From contig NZ_FNUJ01000005.1 of assembly GCF_900107925.1 (NCBI RefSeq), positions 620,001 to 684,000 of the forward strand: DNA of 64,000 bases, given 5' to 3'. The stretch is from Amycolatopsis pretoriensis. Its GTDB lineage: Bacteria > Actinomycetota > Actinomycetes > Mycobacteriales > Pseudonocardiaceae. The position numbers were made by a program, and so were the translations under genes. The stretch's first letter is position 1, and every line of letters starts with the position of its first letter. Under the pieces are notes generated by a model. The model was not told the DNA's origin and made no database searches. It saw only the letters and a program-made list of their open reading frames with translations. This document shows positions 34,634 to 47,042 of the stretch, piece by piece.

Positions 34634-37600
34634 TTGGCAGTCTCTCCCGCGAACCAGGCCACTGCTGCGACCACCTCGGCTGAATCTCGCTCGGAGTCCA
34701 CGGGAATCCCCGGCGCGCCCAAGCGGGTTTCCTTCGCAAAGATTCGCGAACCCCTCAGCACCCCCAACCTGCTCGACGTCCAGATCCAGTCGTTCCAGTG
34801 GTTCACCGGGGACGAAGCGTGGTTCGAACGCCGTGTCGAAGAAGGTGAAGAAAACCCGGTCGGCGGCCTCGAAGAGGTCCTCAACGAGATCTCCCCGATC
34901 GAGGACTTCTCCGGTTCGATGTCCCTGTCCTTCTCCGCTCCGCGCTTCGACGAGGTCAAGGCCTCGATCGAGGAGTGCAAGGACAAGGACATGACCTACG
35001 CCGCCCCGCTGTTCGTGACGGCGGAGTTCGTCAACAACAACACGGGCGAGATCAAGAGCCAGACGGTCTTCCTGGGCGACTTCCCGGTCATGACCGACAA
35101 GGGCACGTTCATCATCAACGGCACCGAGCGTGTCGTCGTGTCCCAGCTGGTCCGCTCGCCGGGCGTCTACTACTCGAAGGACGTCGACAAGACGACCGAC
35201 AAGGACGTCTTCAGCGTCCGCGTGATCCCGAGCCGGGGTGCGTGGCTCGAGTTCGACGTCGACAAGCGCGACACCGTCGGCGTGCGCATCGACCGCAAGC
35301 GCCGCCAGCCGGTCACCGTGCTGCTGAAGGCGCTGGGCTGGACCACCGAGGCGATCCGCGAGCGCTTCTCCTTCTCGGAGACGCTGCTGGCCACCCTCGA
35401 GAAGGACCACACCGCCGGCACCGACGAGGCGCTGCTCGACATCTACCGCAAGCTGCGCCCGGGCGAGCCGCCCACAAAGGAGAGCGCGCAGACCCTGCTG
35501 GAGAACCTGTTCTTCAAGGCGAAGCGCTACGACCTGGCGAAGGTCGGCCGGTACAAGCTGAACAAGAAGCTCGGCCTGACCACGCCGTACGACACCGGGA
35601 CGCTGACCGAAGAGGACATCGTCACGACCATCGAGTACCTGGTCCGGCTGCACGCCGGCGAGGACAAGATGAACGAGGGCGAGCTCGAGGTCCCGGTCGA
35701 GACCGACGACATCGACCACTTCGGCAACCGGCGCCTGCGCACGGTCGGCGAGCTGATCCAGAACCAGATCCGGGTCGGCCTCTCCCGCACCGAGCGCGTG
35801 GTGCGCGAGCGCATGACGACGCAGGACGTCGAGGCGATCACGCCGCAGACCCTGATCAACATCCGCCCGATCGGCGCGGCGATCAAGGAGTTCTTCGGCA
35901 CCTCGCAGCTGTCGCAGTTCATGGACCAGAACAACCCGCTGTCGGGCCTGACGCACAAGCGTCGTCTCTCGGCCCTCGGCCCGGGTGGTCTGTCCCGTGA
36001 GCGCGCCGGCATGGAGGTCCGGGACGTCCACCCGTCGCACTACGGCCGGATGTGCCCGATCGAGACGCCGGAAGGCCCGAACATCGGCCTGATCGGCTCG
36101 CTCTGCTCCTACGCGCGGGTCAACCCGTTCGGCTTCATCGAGACGCCGTACCGCAAGGTCGTCGAGGGCCGGGTCACCGACCAGGTCGACTACCTGACCG
36201 CGGACGAAGAGGACCGGTACGTCAAGGCCCAGGCCAACGCGCCGATCTCCGACGACGGCACCTTCGTCGAAGACCGGGTCATGGCCCGCCGCAAGGGCGG
36301 CGAGGTCGAGCTGATCGACCCGCTCGACATCGACTACATGGACGTCTCGCCGCGGCAGATGGTCTCGGTCGCGACGGCGATGATCCCGTTCCTCGAGCAC
36401 GACGACGCGAACCGCGCCCTGATGGGTGCGAACATGCAGCGCCAGGCCGTGCCGCTGCTGCGCAACCAGGCCCCGTACGTGGGCACGGGTGTGGAGCTGC
36501 GCGCCGCGGTCGACGCCGGTGACGTGCTCGTCGCCGAGCAGGCCGGCATCGTCGAGGAGCTCTCGGCGGACCTGATCACGATCATGCACGACGACGGCAC
36601 GCGGAAGAGCTACGGGCTGTACAAGTTCCGCCGCTCCAACCACGGCACCTGCTTCAACCACCGCCCGATCGTCAACGAGGGCGACCGGGTCGAGCAGGGT
36701 CAGGTCATCGCCGACGGCCCGTCCACCGAGAACGGTGAGATGGCGCTCGGCAAGAACCTGCTCGTCGCGGTCATGCCGTGGGAGGGCCACAACTACGAGG
36801 ACGCGATCATCCTCTCCGAGCGCCTGGTGCAGGACGACGTCTTGACGTCGATCCACATCGAGGAGCACGAGATCGACGCCCGCGACACCAAGCTGGGCGC
36901 CGAGGAGATCACCCGGGACATCCCGAACGTCTCCGAGGAGGTCCTCGCCGACCTCGACGAGCGCGGCATCATCCGCATCGGTGCCGAGGTCCGCGACGGC
37001 GACATCCTGGTCGGCAAGGTCACGCCGAAGGGCGAGACCGAGCTGACGCCGGAAGAGCGCCTGCTCCGCGCGATCTTCGGTGAGAAGGCCCGCGAAGTCC
37101 GCGACACCTCGCTGAAGGTGCCGCACGGCGAGACCGGCAAGGTCATCGGCATCCGCGTGTTCTCGCGCGAGGACGACGACGAGCTGCCCCCGGGTGTCAA
37201 CGAGCTGGTCCGCGTCTACGTGGCCCAGAAGCGCAAGATCCAGCCGGGCGACAAACTCGCCGGCCGCCACGGCAACAAGGGTGTCATCGGCAAGATCCTG
37301 CCGGTCGAGGACATGCCGTTCATGGAGGACGGCACGCCCGTCGACATCATCCTGAACACGCACGGTGTGCCGCGACGGATGAACATCGGCCAGATCCTCG
37401 AGCTGCACCTGGGCTGGCTGGCGTCGCAGGGCTGGACGATCGAAGGCGACCCGGACTGGGCGAAGAACCTGTCCGAGGAGCTCTACGACGTCGCGCCGGG
37501 CACGAACACCGCGACCCCGGTGTTCGACGGCGCGAAGGAAGAGGAGCTCACCGGGCTGCTCGGGGCGACCAAGCCGAACCGCGACGGCGAGCGCATGGTC

Positions 37601-38134
37601 AAGGAGAACGGCAAGGCCACGCTGTTCGACGGCCGCTCCGGCGAGCCGTACCCGTACCCGGTGTCGGTCGGCTACATGTACATCCTGAAGCTGCACCACC
37701 TGGTCGACGACAAGATCCACGCCCGCTCCACCGGTCCGTACTCGATGATCACGCAGCAGCCGCTGGGTGGTAAGGCGCAGTTCGGTGGCCAGCGCTTCGG
37801 TGAGATGGAGTGCTGGGCGATGCAGGCGTACGGCGCCGCCTACACGCTGCAGGAGCTGCTGACGATCAAGTCGGACGACGTGGTCGGCCGCGTCAAGGTG
37901 TACGAGGCCATCGTCAAGGGGGAGAACATCCCCGAGCCGGGCATCCCGGAGTCGTTCAAGGTGCTCCTCAAGGAGCTCCAGTCGCTGTGCCTCAACGTCG
38001 AGGTGCTCTCCAGCGACGGCGCGGCGATCGAGATGCGCGACTCCGACGACGAGGACCTCGAGCGCGCCGCGGCCAACCTCGGCATCAACCTGTCCCGCAA
38101 CGAGTCGCCCTCGGTGGACGACGTCGTGCACTGA
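34634..38134 (+). CDS. rpoB: DNA-directed RNA polymerase subunit beta
   Basis: This 1,166-residue catalytic subunit starts at TTG 34634, with GGAAGGA six bases upstream. A longer in-frame start at 34568 overlaps a promoter-like TTGACA and is rejected. The sequence begins AVSPANQATA, then KRVSFAKIREPL. The rifampicin region (~423-450) reads SQLSQFMDQNNPLSGLTHKR, continuing RLSALGPGGL. Asp431, His441 and Ser446, equal to E. coli D516, H526 and S531, are all wild-type, so the enzyme is predicted to be rifamycin-sensitive. Confidence 0.98.
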   Translation: MAVSPANQATAATTSAESRSESTGIPGAPKRVSFAKIREPLSTPNLLDVQIQSFQWFTGDEAWFERRVEEGEENPVGGLEEVLNEISPIEDFSGSMSLSFSAPRFDEVKASIEECKDKDMTYAAPLFVTAEFVNNNTGEIKSQTVFLGDFPVMTDKGTFIINGTERVVVSQLVRSPGVYYSKDVDKTTDKDVFSVRVIPSRGAWLEFDVDKRDTVGVRIDRKRRQPVTVLLKALGWTTEAIRERFSFSETLLATLEKDHTAGTDEALLDIYRKLRPGEPPTKESAQTLLENLFFKAKRYDLAKVGRYKLNKKLGLTTPYDTGTLTEEDIVTTIEYLVRLHAGEDKMNEGELEVPVETDDIDHFGNRRLRTVGELIQNQIRVGLSRTERVVRERMTTQDVEAITPQTLINIRPIGAAIKEFFGTSQLSQFMDQNNPLSGLTHKRRLSALGPGGLSRERAGMEVRDVHPSHYGRMCPIETPEGPNIGLIGSLCSYARVNPFGFIETPYRKVVEGRVTDQVDYLTADEEDRYVKAQANAPISDDGTFVEDRVMARRKGGEVELIDPLDIDYMDVSPRQMVSVATAMIPFLEHDDANRALMGANMQRQAVPLLRNQAPYVGTGVELRAAVDAGDVLVAEQAGIVEELSADLITIMHDDGTRKSYGLYKFRRSNHGTCFNHRPIVNEGDRVEQGQVIADGPSTENGEMALGKNLLVAVMPWEGHNYEDAIILSERLVQDDVLTSIHIEEHEIDARDTKLGAEEITRDIPNVSEEVLADLDERGIIRIGAEVRDGDILVGKVTPKGETELTPEERLLRAIFGEKAREVRDTSLKVPHGETGKVIGIRVFSREDDDELPPGVNELVRVYVAQKRKIQPGDKLAGRHGNKGVIGKILPVEDMPFMEDGTPVDIILNTHGVPRRMNIGQILELHLGWLASQGWTIEGDPDWAKNLSEELYDVAPGTNTATPVFDGAKEEELTGLLGATKPNRDGERMVKENGKATLFDGRSGEPYPYPVSVGYMYILKLHHLVDDKIHARSTGPYSMITQQPLGGKAQFGGQRFGEMECWAMQAYGAAYTLQELLTIKSDDVVGRVKVYEAIVKGENIPEPGIPESFKVLLKELQSLCLNVEVLSSDGAAIEMRDSDDEDLERAAANLGINLSRNESPSVDDVVH

Positions 38135-38223
38135 TCGCGAGCTGAGCTGGGCCCCACCTCCCGCGGGGCCCAGCTCGCCCGCCGCCCCCTCTCTAGCCGA
38201 AACAACCCCAAGGGGATCTAGAC

Positions 38224-42135
<3,912 letters not shown>

Positions 42136-42151
42136 AGCTGAGCTGAGTCAA

Positions 42152-42190
42152 GGAAAGGCCCCCGCCGGGTTCCGGCGGGGGCCTTTCCCG
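42152..42190. terminator. terminator between rpoC and the VanX-like gene
   Basis: A perfect 17-bp repeat (GGAAAGGCCCCCGCCGG and complement) with a 3-base loop lies between converging genes, so it can act in both directions. Confidence 0.9.
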
Positions 42191-42192
42191 TT

Positions 42193-42966
42193 TCACCGCA
42201 GGCCGCAGCGGGACACCGGGAAGTCGAAGTACGTGTCCGGGAACGGCTCGCCGTTCAGCGTGTAGTGCCACCACTCCTCGGGCAGGTTCCGGAAGCCGGC
42301 CGCCGTCATGGCGTTCCGCAGGAGGTCGCGGTTCGTCCGTGCCACTCCCGTGATCGCCGGGTTGTCGGTGTGGGCCAGCGGGTCGAAGCAGTCGTAGCCC
42401 GTGCCCATGTCGACCATGTTGTCCGGGAACCGCTGGCTCTGCGCCGCGAAGCACGGCTTCAGCGGCTCGCCGGGGAGGTACGGCCGCTGGTGGCGCGGCG
42501 GGAGCTTCACCAGCGTCAGGTCCATCGTGCTGCCGCGGCTGTGGCCGGACTTCTCCGCGATGTACCCCTCCTCGAACAGCCGGTCCTTCTCGACGTTCGG
42601 GTAGAACTCGGCCTTCATCTTCTCGTCGTCGAGGTCCTTCGCCCACCGCACGAAGTGGTCGACCGCGCGCTGCGGGCGGTAGCAGTCGTACACCTTGAGC
42701 GTGTAGCCCTGCCGGAGCACCCGCGCCTGGGCCTGCCGCAGCCCGTCGGCGGCCTGGCGGGTCAGGATGCAGGCCGGCTCGAGGTAGCCGTCGATCCGCT
42801 GCCCGACGAAGTTGTGCCGGGTGGCGTAGCGGATGTCCTGCAGGATCGACGGTGCTACGTCGGACAGCGCGACGAACTCCGGCGCCGGTGCGGCCTGCGC
42901 GGGAGCGGGGACGGCGACACCGGCCAGGGCGGCGAGGGCGACGGCGAAGACGCGGAAGATCGGCAT
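42193..42966 (-). CDS. secreted D-Ala-D-Ala dipeptidase-like protein (VanX/DdpX, M15 family)
   Basis: This 257-residue protein has an N-terminal signal peptide (cleavage expected after AQA, ~residue 25). M15D dipeptidase features are visible: LKVYDCYRPQRAV (~90-102), the zinc motif SGHSRGSTMDLTL (His and Asp) and PEEWWHYTL near residue 230 with catalytic Glu and zinc His. VanX acts in the cytoplasm; this form is exported, and has five cysteines, so it more probably recycles wall-derived D-Ala-D-Ala. It is convergent with rpoC. Confidence 0.9.
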   Translation of the reverse strand: MPIFRVFAVALAALAGVAVPAPAQAAPAPEFVALSDVAPSILQDIRYATRHNFVGQRIDGYLEPACILTRQAADGLRQAQARVLRQGYTLKVYDCYRPQRAVDHFVRWAKDLDDEKMKAEFYPNVEKDRLFEEGYIAEKSGHSRGSTMDLTLVKLPPRHQRPYLPGEPLKPCFAAQSQRFPDNMVDMGTGYDCFDPLAHTDNPAITGVARTNRDLLRNAMTAAGFRNLPEEWWHYTLNGEPFPDTYFDFPVSRCGLR

Positions 42967-43012
42967 CCCTCCCGTCTAGCAGCCGCGCGCCCGGCAAGCA
43001 GCCGCCAACCGG

Positions 43013-43522
43013 TCAAGACCAGCCTTCCGACGTCGTCGCGCGGAGGAAGTCGTCGGACGGCGGCTGCACCGGCCGGCCCTCGAACTGCGTGGACAGCACC
43101 ACCGACGATCGCAGCTCGCCGTGCTTGCCCAGCCGCTCCAGCAGGCCCTCGAAGTGCTCGAGCGAGGCCGCCCGGATCTTCAGCATCGTGCAGTGGTCGC
43201 CGGACAGGCGGTGGATCTCCACGACCTCCGGGTAGTCCTCGGACTTCGACGTCTTCAGCAGGCAGCTGCTCAGCGCGCAGCGCATCTCGACGAACGCCTG
43301 CAGCGGCTGGCCCGCGCGCCGCGCGTCGACCTGCGCGCGGTAGCCGGTGATCACGCCGGTCTCCTCCAGCCGCCGCACCCGCTCGGCCACCGCCGGCGGC
43401 GAGAGGTTGATCCGGCGGCCCAGCTCCTTGAACGACAGGCGCCCGTCGGACTGCAGCAGGTCCAGCAGCCGCCAGTCGACGTCGTCCAGCGGCTTTTCCG
43501 AACGGAAGGTCATGGGCCCCAT
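43013..43522 (-). CDS. Lrp/AsnC-family transcriptional regulator
   Basis: This ~169-residue regulator has an N-terminal helix-turn-helix (LDDVDWRLLDLLQSDGRLSF then LGRRINLSPPAVAERVRRLE, ~12-55) and a C-terminal RAM ligand-binding domain (~75-150). ATG 43513 is an alternative start three codons in. It is divergent from the MFS exporter, the usual arrangement for Lrp regulators of amino-acid exporters, so it probably controls that gene in response to an amino acid. Confidence 0.93.
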   Translation of the reverse strand: MGPMTFRSEKPLDDVDWRLLDLLQSDGRLSFKELGRRINLSPPAVAERVRRLEETGVITGYRAQVDARRAGQPLQAFVEMRCALSSCLLKTSKSEDYPEVVEIHRLSGDHCTMLKIRAASLEHFEGLLERLGKHGELRSSVVLSTQFEGRPVQPPSDDFLRATTSEGWS

Positions 43523-43608
43523 TTTCCGTCCGAATCGCGGCCGTGGCCACGGATTTGCCGTCGAACAGCCCTTCGAAAGATCGCCGGGAGTTCCTAAAGT
43601 TGCTGGTC
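43523..43608. promoter_or_regulatory. lrp-MFS intergenic region, candidate leaderless promoter
   Basis: TAAAGT at 43596-43601 is a good -10 element ending eight bases before the exporter ATG at 43609. It lies where a leaderless transcript would require it. No ribosome binding site is present. The Lrp protein probably binds in this 86-base interval. Confidence 0.45.
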
Positions 43609-44781
43609 ATGGGGACTTTGACGACGACCGGCCGGGCCCGGTCCGTGGGAGCGTTGTTCGCCGGCGTCGCGCTGCTCAACACCGCGACGGTCGGCCTGAG
43701 CACGGCGGCGACGCTGATCGTCGCCGCGGGCAGCGGGCCGGGGTGGAGCGGCCTGCCGAGCGTCGCGAACGTGCTCGGCACGGCCGCGGGCGCGCTCGGC
43801 GCGGGTCTGCTGCTGCCGGTCCACGGCCGCCGCCGCGTGCTGAGCGCCGGGTACGCCGTCGCCGCGGCCGGGGCGCTGGTCGCGTTCGCCGGCGCGTTGA
43901 CGACGTCGCTCGTGCCGCTCCTGCTGGGCATCCTGCTGGTCGGCCTCGGCAACGGCGGCGCGCAGCTGTCGCGTTACCTGGCCGCGGACCTCTACCCCGA
44001 GGAACGCCGGGGCCGCGCGCTGTCGAACGTCGTCTGGGCCGGCACGGTCGGCGCGCTCGCCGGGCCGGCGCTGATGGCCCCGGCGGCGGACGTCGCCACC
44101 GGTTTCGGCTGGCCGGCGCTGTCGGGGCCGGTCGCCGTCGCGGTCCTCGCCACGGCCGGGGCGGCGCTGGCGGCGGCGTTCCTCCCGCGGCACGTCCCGG
44201 TTCGCCAAGAAGTGCCGGTGCGCGCCCCGGCGCGGGCGACCGGCGTCGCGCGGCCGTTGGTCGCGATGGTGGCCGCGCAGCTCACGATGGTCGCCGTCAT
44301 GACGATGACGCCGGTGCAGCTGGAGAACCACGGCCACGGGCTGGACGTCGTCGGCTGGGTGCTGAGCGCGCACCTGTTCGGCATGTTCGCGCTGGCGCCG
44401 CTGTCCGGCCGGATCGCGGACCGCTGGGGTCCGCGCGTCACGGTCAACGCGGGCCTGGGCGTGCTGGCGTTGTCGACGGCGACCGCGCTCGCGGCCCCGA
44501 CGGCGCACACGTCCGGGCTGCCGGTGGCGTTGTTCCTGCTCGGCTACGGCTGGAACCTGGTGTTCGTCGGCGGCAGCGCGCAGCTGAGCCGCGACCTCGC
44601 GCCGGAGACGCGCAGCCGGGTGCAGGGGACCGTCGACGCGGTCGTCTGGTCGGCGTCCGCTTTGGCCGGTTTGGGGTCAGGACAGCTGTTCGCCGGCGGT
44701 GGGTACGCGCTCGTGGCGGTCGTCGGCGGTGTTTTGGCCCTGCTTCCGTTGGCCCTGCTGGCATCCCGTAACGGCCGGTAG
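43609..44781 (+). CDS. MFS transporter
   Basis: This 390-residue integral membrane protein has 12 predicted hydrophobic segments in two halves with a cytoplasmic loop near 195-215. Motifs include ADLYPEERRGRALSNVVWAG (~127-146) and LSGRIADRWGPRVTVNAGL, a variant of MFS motif A in the second half. The substrate is unknown; divergence from an Lrp regulator suggests an amino acid or related metabolite. I chose ATG 43609 although a longer in-frame start exists, because the extra residues are not coding-like. Confidence 0.9.
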   Translation: MGTLTTTGRARSVGALFAGVALLNTATVGLSTAATLIVAAGSGPGWSGLPSVANVLGTAAGALGAGLLLPVHGRRRVLSAGYAVAAAGALVAFAGALTTSLVPLLLGILLVGLGNGGAQLSRYLAADLYPEERRGRALSNVVWAGTVGALAGPALMAPAADVATGFGWPALSGPVAVAVLATAGAALAAAFLPRHVPVRQEVPVRAPARATGVARPLVAMVAAQLTMVAVMTMTPVQLENHGHGLDVVGWVLSAHLFGMFALAPLSGRIADRWGPRVTVNAGLGVLALSTATALAAPTAHTSGLPVALFLLGYGWNLVFVGGSAQLSRDLAPETRSRVQGTVDAVVWSASALAGLGSGQLFAGGGYALVAVVGGVLALLPLALLASRNGR

Positions 44782-44842
44782 CCGGGTCGTTGTCGGCAAA
44801 TCTCTCGTCGCCGCCGGCGCCGTCCGGTGGCGAAGATGGGCC

Positions 44843-45484
44843 GTGGCTGACTCTGTGCCTTTCACGGACAACTTCTCGGACCTCTCCAACACGCAGGGGT
44901 ACCAGTTCGAGTTCCGGTGCGAACGCTGCGGCAACGGCTTCCGTTCCGCGTTCCAGCGCGACAACATGGAAACCGGGCGAAGCGTGCTTCGCACGGTCGG
45001 CTCGTTCTTCGGCGGGACGCTGCGGGACTTGAGCAACTCGGCCGACCAGTGGCGCTACGACCGCGCGACCAACTCGCCGGCCAAGGACCGCGCGCTGGCG
45101 GCGGCGGTCAAGGAGATCACCCCGAGCTTCCGCCAGTGCCGCGGCTGCGGCGACTGGATGTGCCACGACCAGTGCTGGAACGAGGAGATCGGCCAGTGCC
45201 TGCGCTGCTCGCCGAGCGTCGCCGAGGAGATCTCGCGCGCGCAGGCATCGGCGCAGCGCGACCAGATCTGGGACAAGGCCCGCGAGAAGGACTGGACGTC
45301 CGGCCTCGACATCAACACCCGTGCGAAGGTCACCTGCCCCGGCTGCGGCCTGAAGGCCGACGGCGGCAAGTTCTGTTCGTCCTGCGGGACGTCCTTGGCG
45401 CTCAAGGTCACCTGCGGCGGCTGCGGGAGCGAGGCCAACAAACCGGGCGCGCTGTTCTGCTCGGACTGCGGCAGCAAACTCTGA
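44843..45484 (+). CDS. zinc-ribbon protein
   Basis: This 213-residue soluble protein has a series of Cys pairs. An N-terminal domain has FEFRCERCGNGF and CRGCGDWMCHDQCW with CLRCS (~30-125). The C-terminus has two zinc ribbons in tandem: CPGCG..CSSCG and CGGCG..CSDCG (~165-212). Such double-ribbon tails occur in many uncharacterised actinobacterial proteins and usually mediate protein or nucleic-acid contacts. The start is GTG 44843. Function is not known. Confidence 0.82.
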   Translation: MADSVPFTDNFSDLSNTQGYQFEFRCERCGNGFRSAFQRDNMETGRSVLRTVGSFFGGTLRDLSNSADQWRYDRATNSPAKDRALAAAVKEITPSFRQCRGCGDWMCHDQCWNEEIGQCLRCSPSVAEEISRAQASAQRDQIWDKAREKDWTSGLDINTRAKVTCPGCGLKADGGKFCSSCGTSLALKVTCGGCGSEANKPGALFCSDCGSKL

Positions 45485-45556
45485 CCTGCGCCATTGTGAA
45501 TGGCCACTTCATGGGAGATCGACCTTTTCGGGACGGTTCGGCTGACGTCAGCTTTC

Positions 45557-45649
45557 CCTTGCTTACCAACGGTTTCATCCGTGCTCGACCCGGATGGGAA
45601 GGTGTTGGTCGGCTCGAACTTCTGGGACGAGTTCGCCGACATCAAGTAA
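45557..45649 (+). pseudogene. possible 3' remnant of a lost gene
   Basis: One frame ending in TAA at 45647-45649 encodes VLDPDGKVLVGSNFWDEFAD and then IK, with strongly biased G/C third positions. It looks like a genuine protein C-terminus, but upstream of ~45581 the coding pattern fades and no start or body exists. It sits in a 206-base gap between a zinc-ribbon gene and a GNAT gene. Confidence 0.35.
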
Positions 45650-45690
45650 CGCGGTCGTGAGTGGTAATTCGGGTTCGCGAGGGGCCGCCA

Positions 45691-46170
45691 TCAGCTGAGG
45701 GCTTTCGCGAACCAGTGCTCGGCGAACTGCTCGTCGTTGAACGGCTCGACTTCCGCGTAACCGACCTTCGCGTACAGCGCGCGGGCCTCGACGAGGTCGT
45801 GGCGGGTGTCGAGCCGCATGAGCTTGGAGCCGAGCCGCCGTGCCTCGTCCTCGGCGGCCGCGACCAGTGCCGGCCCGCCGCCGGTGCCGCGGTGGGCCGG
45901 CTTGATGAACACCTTCGTCAGCTCGGTGGTCCCGGGCGCGACCACGCGGGTACCGGCGCAGCCCGCGACCACGCCCTCCCGCCGGCCGACGAGGAACACC
46001 CCGGTGGGCGGCACCAGGTCGGTACCGGGTTCCTCGGCGACGTAGTGCGTCAGCTCCGCTTCGGTGACCGGGCGGCCGAAGTAGCGCGAAGCGACCTCGT
46101 CCATGTACTCGCGCATGATCGCGACGGCGTCCGGGTGGGCGACGTCGATCCGGGTGATCTTCCAGTTCAC
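45691..46170 (-). CDS. GNAT-family N-acetyltransferase
   Basis: This 159-residue GNAT protein has the core VFLVGRREGVVAGCAGTRVV (~55), then VFIKPAHRGTGGGPALVAAAEDEARRLG (~86-113), where RGTGGGP is the acetyl-CoA pyrophosphate loop, and LYAKVGYAEV near the end. I chose GTG 46170, which has AGGATGAGG upstream, over the longer open frame. Substrate is unknown. Confidence 0.9.
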   Translation of the reverse strand: MNWKITRIDVAHPDAVAIMREYMDEVASRYFGRPVTEAELTHYVAEEPGTDLVPPTGVFLVGRREGVVAGCAGTRVVAPGTTELTKVFIKPAHRGTGGGPALVAAAEDEARRLGSKLMRLDTRHDLVEARALYAKVGYAEVEPFNDEQFAEHWFAKALS

Positions 46171-46228
46171 GTCCTCATCCTCAGGTCGCTGTCCAGCGAA
46201 TTCGCCGGGGCCCGGGCACCATGAGGAC

Positions 46229-46450
46229 ATGACGACTGTCACGAAGCGCCTGACGGTGGTGGCCGTCCTGCTGATCACGGCAGGCGCGATCCTGCTCTCG
46301 GTGGGGGCGATCGGTTTCCGGTCGGACGAGCAGGCCGACGCCAACATCGGCGCCGGCTTCGCGCTGCTGGCCGGGCCTTACATCGTCGGGCTGGGGCTGG
46401 TGTTCGCCTTGTCAGCGGGCTTGACGCACCTCACTACGCGCCGCCGCTGA
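46229..46450 (+). CDS. small two-helix membrane protein
   Basis: This 73-residue protein starts at ATG 46229, preceded by GAGGAC. It has two hydrophobic helices (~8-28 and ~42-64) and an Arg-rich end. No family is recognised. Codon third positions are typical of the genome, which supports it being real. It overlaps the converging gene by 17 bp. Confidence 0.6.
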   Translation: MTTVTKRLTVVAVLLITAGAILLSVGAIGFRSDEQADANIGAGFALLAGPYIVGLGLVFALSAGLTHLTTRRR

Positions 46451-47042
46451 CGCTCCACAGCGCCGCGGGCAGGTGGTCCGCCAGGTCGGCGAGGTAGCCG
46501 GCCTCCGCCACGATGTTCTGCCGGGTCGCGCAGCCCTGTCCCCAAGTCCGCGCCGAGCCGTGCTCGACGACGACGTCCCGCTGCGCGAACCGCGGGGTGG
46601 TAGCCAGCCACCGGGCCAGCTCGTCCTCGAGTCGCGGGTCCGTGGGCATCGACACCTTGCCCGCGGTGATCCGCAGTTCCGGGCTCGGCGGCACCCGCAC
46701 CTGCGTGACGTGGATGTCGCGGAAGTAGGTGTGGTCGTCGAAGTGCCGGTACGGCTCCTGGGCGTCGATCGCGATGACCGGCCGGTCGCCGTGGCGGAAC
46801 TCGACCCACGTCGTGTTGCTGCCGGCCAGCGGGCGGCCGCTCGGGTGGCTGACGCCGAACGTCGGCACCGCGTGCGTGTCACTCGGCACGCCGCTGTTGA
46901 AGGTGCCGCCGCGCTCGGCCGCGAACGTCTTGAACCAGTGTTCTTTGCGGCTTTCGACGAACTTCGTGTGCGAGCGCCACCAGATCGCGGCCGCGCCCGC
47001 GAACACCGCCGCGATCAGGACGATCACCACCACCACGAGCAT
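46434..47042 (-). CDS. hypothetical membrane-anchored protein, last gene of T7SS-like cassette
   Basis: This 202-residue protein has an N-terminal helix (VVVVIVLIAAVFAGAAAIWW, ~3-22) and a soluble domain with no recognised motif. Its start abuts the WXG-like gene's stop by a shared base, so it is probably translated with it. Its position suggests an accessory or protective role for the upstream product, but this is inference. Confidence 0.65.
   Translation of the reverse strand: MLVVVVIVLIAAVFAGAAAIWWRSHTKFVESRKEHWFKTFAAERGGTFNSGVPSDTHAVPTFGVSHPSGRPLAGSNTTWVEFRHGDRPVIAIDAQEPYRHFDDHTYFRDIHVTQVRVPPSPELRITAGKVSMPTDPRLEDELARWLATTPRFAQRDVVVEHGSARTWGQGCATRQNIVAEAGYLADLADHLPAALWSVSGGA

Noticed and set aside
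34610..38131. Very long open frame antisense to rpoB
   Set aside because: High-GC genes with biased third positions produce long open antisense frames. The product is His/Asp/Val/Leu-Arg low-complexity with no recognisable domain.
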